NCBI GenBank assembly: GCA_023251075.1 | Contig: JAHEZM010000015.1 | Span: forward strand, 1 to 64,000 | Direction: 5' to 3' | Origin: Flavobacteriales bacterium | GTDB lineage: Bacteria; Bacteroidota; Bacteroidia; Flavobacteriales_C; GCA-002722245 | DNA: 64,000 bases | In this document: positions 62,400 to 64,000 of the stretch, one piece after another | Layout: the number at the start of each line of letters is the position of its first letter | How positions within the stretch are numbered: position 1 is the stretch's first letter | Program-made: the position numbers and the translations under genes | Notes under the pieces: generated by a model | Databases searched by the model: none | Seen by the model: the letters and a program-made list of their open reading frames with translations, nothing else | Told to the model about the DNA's origin: nothing

Positions 62400-64000
62400 A
62401 TGAAAAGATATTTTCTGATAATTGTTTTACTCGTGTTGCAATGCTCTTCTTATGCTCAAAAAGCCAACAATGAGTGGATCAACTATGGCGGTCAACAATA
62501 TTATAAATTTCCTGTAGCAAAAGATGGAATTTACAAAATAACAGCAGCAACCTTATCGATTGCAGGCATAACTATTGGAGACCCACACAACATTCAAATT
62601 TTTGGAAGAGGGGAAGAGCAATATATTCATGTTGAAGGGGAAGATGATGGTATTTTTGATCCCAACGATTATATTCTCGTTTATGGTAGAAAGAATGATG
62701 GTTTCTTTGACACATTGATGTACGATAATCAAGAAGATATGGTAAACCCTTATTATAGTTTAATCAATGATACCATTTACTATTTTCTAACTACCAATAA
62801 TTCTCTTAATAATAAACGATACCTTATTGAAACCGCCTCCAATTATAATGCATTCACTCCTTCTCCCTATTTCTATCATGAACAAATTCAAAGCTACTTT
62901 AATCAATATTGTGGAGGCATAACTACATCGATGGGCACCAATCTTCCGAAATATGTTAGTGGCGAAGGATGGGTTGGGCCAACTATTTTTAGAGGGGGAT
63001 CATTCAAACCGAATTTCTCTACGCCAAATTTTGATTCCACGGGTGGAAAACCTACCATTAGTGCATCAATAGTAGGCTTAACCAATGACGGTGGCACATT
63101 TGGTGATCATAAACTTCAAATATCTTACAATAACACCCTGCTGGTGGATACTATTTATGAAGGACATGCGATGTTAAAATTCGATTTAACCGTGCCCTCT
63201 AGTCAATGGAATTATTCCTCCGACATTCTTTTTAAAAGCGATGCAAGTCTTGTAGCTACTGTGGATCGTAGCGCAGTGGGATATGTGAAACTACGTTACT
63301 CTCGAAAATATGATTTAGATAATGCTACAAATTTTAAGATGCAGGTTCCCAATGGAAATAACAATAAAGCCTATTTATTAATTTCCAATTTTAATGCACA
63401 AAATACTCCGGCATGGATTTTCGACTTAAGTAACAACATTAAAATTCCTGTCAAAAAAAATGGTTCACAATATCAGGCACTGGTTGGAAATTCTGTAGAT
63501 AATTTAAAAGATTGTTTTTTAACCAGTGAAGCCGATTTTATTAATGTTTCTACTTTAGAAACCGCAGTTTCAACCACTGTTTTTGAAGATTTTGAACATT
63601 CTTCCAACACCAATACTGCCGGAGCGTTTGATTATTATATTATCACCACGAAAGAATTAAAAAATGAAGCAAAAAACTATCAAACTTATAGAAATCTAAC
63701 GGGTTATAAAGTTGCCATTATCGATATAGAAGAATTATACATGCAGTATGGTTTAGGTATTAGAAAACACCCAATGGCAATAAGATCATTTGCCAGAGAC
63801 ATTATCAAAAATTGGGGACAAACACCTAAATACTTCTTTCTGGTAGGTAAATCCGTACAGTCAGGGTTTCCTGATTCTCAAAGTAATAGCAATTCTGTCA
63901 ATAACTCTTCCAGATCTGCAAATTACAAAAACAACCTTGTTCCAACCTTTGGTTATCCTGGATCTGATGTTTATTTAACGGCAACCATAAGCGACACTTC
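62400..64000 (+). CDS. Gingipain-type C25 peptidase, PorU2-like T9SS sortase (partial)
   Basis: An open frame from the ATG at 62400 runs off the right edge: at least 533 residues, beginning MKRYFLIIVLLVLQCSSYAQ (signal peptide). The N-terminal domain has KDGIYKITAATLSIAGI, NIQIFGRGEEQYIHV and ILVYGRKNDGFFD, typical of PorU2-type proteins. The C25 peptidase domain starts near residue 415 (DYYIITTKELKNEAKNYQTYRN, then HPMAIRSFARDIIKNWG and YFFLVGKS); the catalytic His/Cys lie beyond the window. It probably cleaves C-terminal sorting domains and attaches cargo to the surface, working with the PorV-like protein encoded just before it. Confidence 0.88.
   Translation, partial: MKRYFLIIVLLVLQCSSYAQKANNEWINYGGQQYYKFPVAKDGIYKITAATLSIAGITIGDPHNIQIFGRGEEQYIHVEGEDDGIFDPNDYILVYGRKNDGFFDTLMYDNQEDMVNPYYSLINDTIYYFLTTNNSLNNKRYLIETASNYNAFTPSPYFYHEQIQSYFNQYCGGITTSMGTNLPKYVSGEGWVGPTIFRGGSFKPNFSTPNFDSTGGKPTISASIVGLTNDGGTFGDHKLQISYNNTLLVDTIYEGHAMLKFDLTVPSSQWNYSSDILFKSDASLVATVDRSAVGYVKLRYSRKYDLDNATNFKMQVPNGNNNKAYLLISNFNAQNTPAWIFDLSNNIKIPVKKNGSQYQALVGNSVDNLKDCFLTSEADFINVSTLETAVSTTVFEDFEHSSNTNTAGAFDYYIITTKELKNEAKNYQTYRNLTGYKVAIIDIEELYMQYGLGIRKHPMAIRSFARDIIKNWGQTPKYFFLVGKSVQSGFPDSQSNSNSVNNSSRSANYKNNLVPTFGYPGSDVYLTATISDT

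Overview
The window is AT-rich chromosomal DNA from a member of the Bacteroidota, most like a Flavobacteriales/Sphingobacteriales-type gliding or non-gliding environmental lineage. The evidence is the type IX secretion system (T9SS) apparatus and cargo (PorV-like barrel, C25 sortase-like peptidase, type A and type B C-terminal sorting domains), a TonB receptor/DUF4249 pair, DUF4270 and DUF2723 proteins, an N-acyl-ornithine carbamoyltransferase next to argH, and TAnnTTTG promoter boxes without obvious Shine-Dalgarno sequences. Species cannot be named from this sequence.

Layout. 1-8302 (mostly minus strand): a partial anti-sigma-like gene and its ECF sigma factor, an outer-membrane barrel, a large T9SS type B surface protein, a DUF4249 lipoprotein with its TonB receptor, and a dipeptide epimerase. 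8367-9296: a PfkB sugar kinase. 9416-9492: tRNA-Asn, which is the insertion site of a small integrative element, 9482-16602. The element carries a large serine recombinase, a small accessory protein, MerR- and XRE-type regulators, a membrane protein plus secreted SNase-like nuclease, a Panacea (SocA-like) antitoxin followed by a 656-residue membrane-anchored partner, and an 83-residue protein. 16658-24570: polysaccharide deacetylase, DUF2723 membrane protein, tRNA-Gln, a glutamate-synthase-like enzyme, a fused oligopeptide ABC ATPase. 24597-31907: SPFH protein; a six-gene minus-strand cluster panC-panD-rfaE2-two lipoproteins-radA; a short GT5 synthase and a DUF4270 lipoprotein. 31956-38509: superoxide dismutase, a tiny lipoprotein, a frameshifted S41 protease with comEB-type deaminase, tRNA-Leu, the prs-rplY-pth operon, asd. 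38636-48163: a lamin-tail surface protein, argH-argF', metG, a barrel protein, dxs. 48270-54837: an RND efflux operon with its TetR regulator. 55021-58166: glyS-tatC-lptB. 58191-64000: a T9SS type A repeat protein, pssA, a PorV/PorQ protein and the start of a C25 peptidase.

The most interesting region is the element. Its recombinase reading frame runs antisense into the tRNA, so its last 11 codons come from host tRNA sequence. At the far end of the element there is a 52-codon open frame on the same strand with no start codon, and it aligns in codon phase with the recombinase across the shared 9-bp att core. The simplest reading is that the attachment site of the circular form lies inside the recombinase gene: integration removes the native C-terminal tail and also cuts the gene off from the 83-residue gene that would follow it. 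The cargo pair Panacea plus membrane protein is a good candidate for an unstudied toxin-antitoxin or defence module. Other points of note are two 243-bp nested palindromes placed between convergent genes, tandem 21-bp-spaced dyads near pssA, and two aminoacyl-tRNA synthetase genes with promoter boxes that imply leaderless mRNAs.
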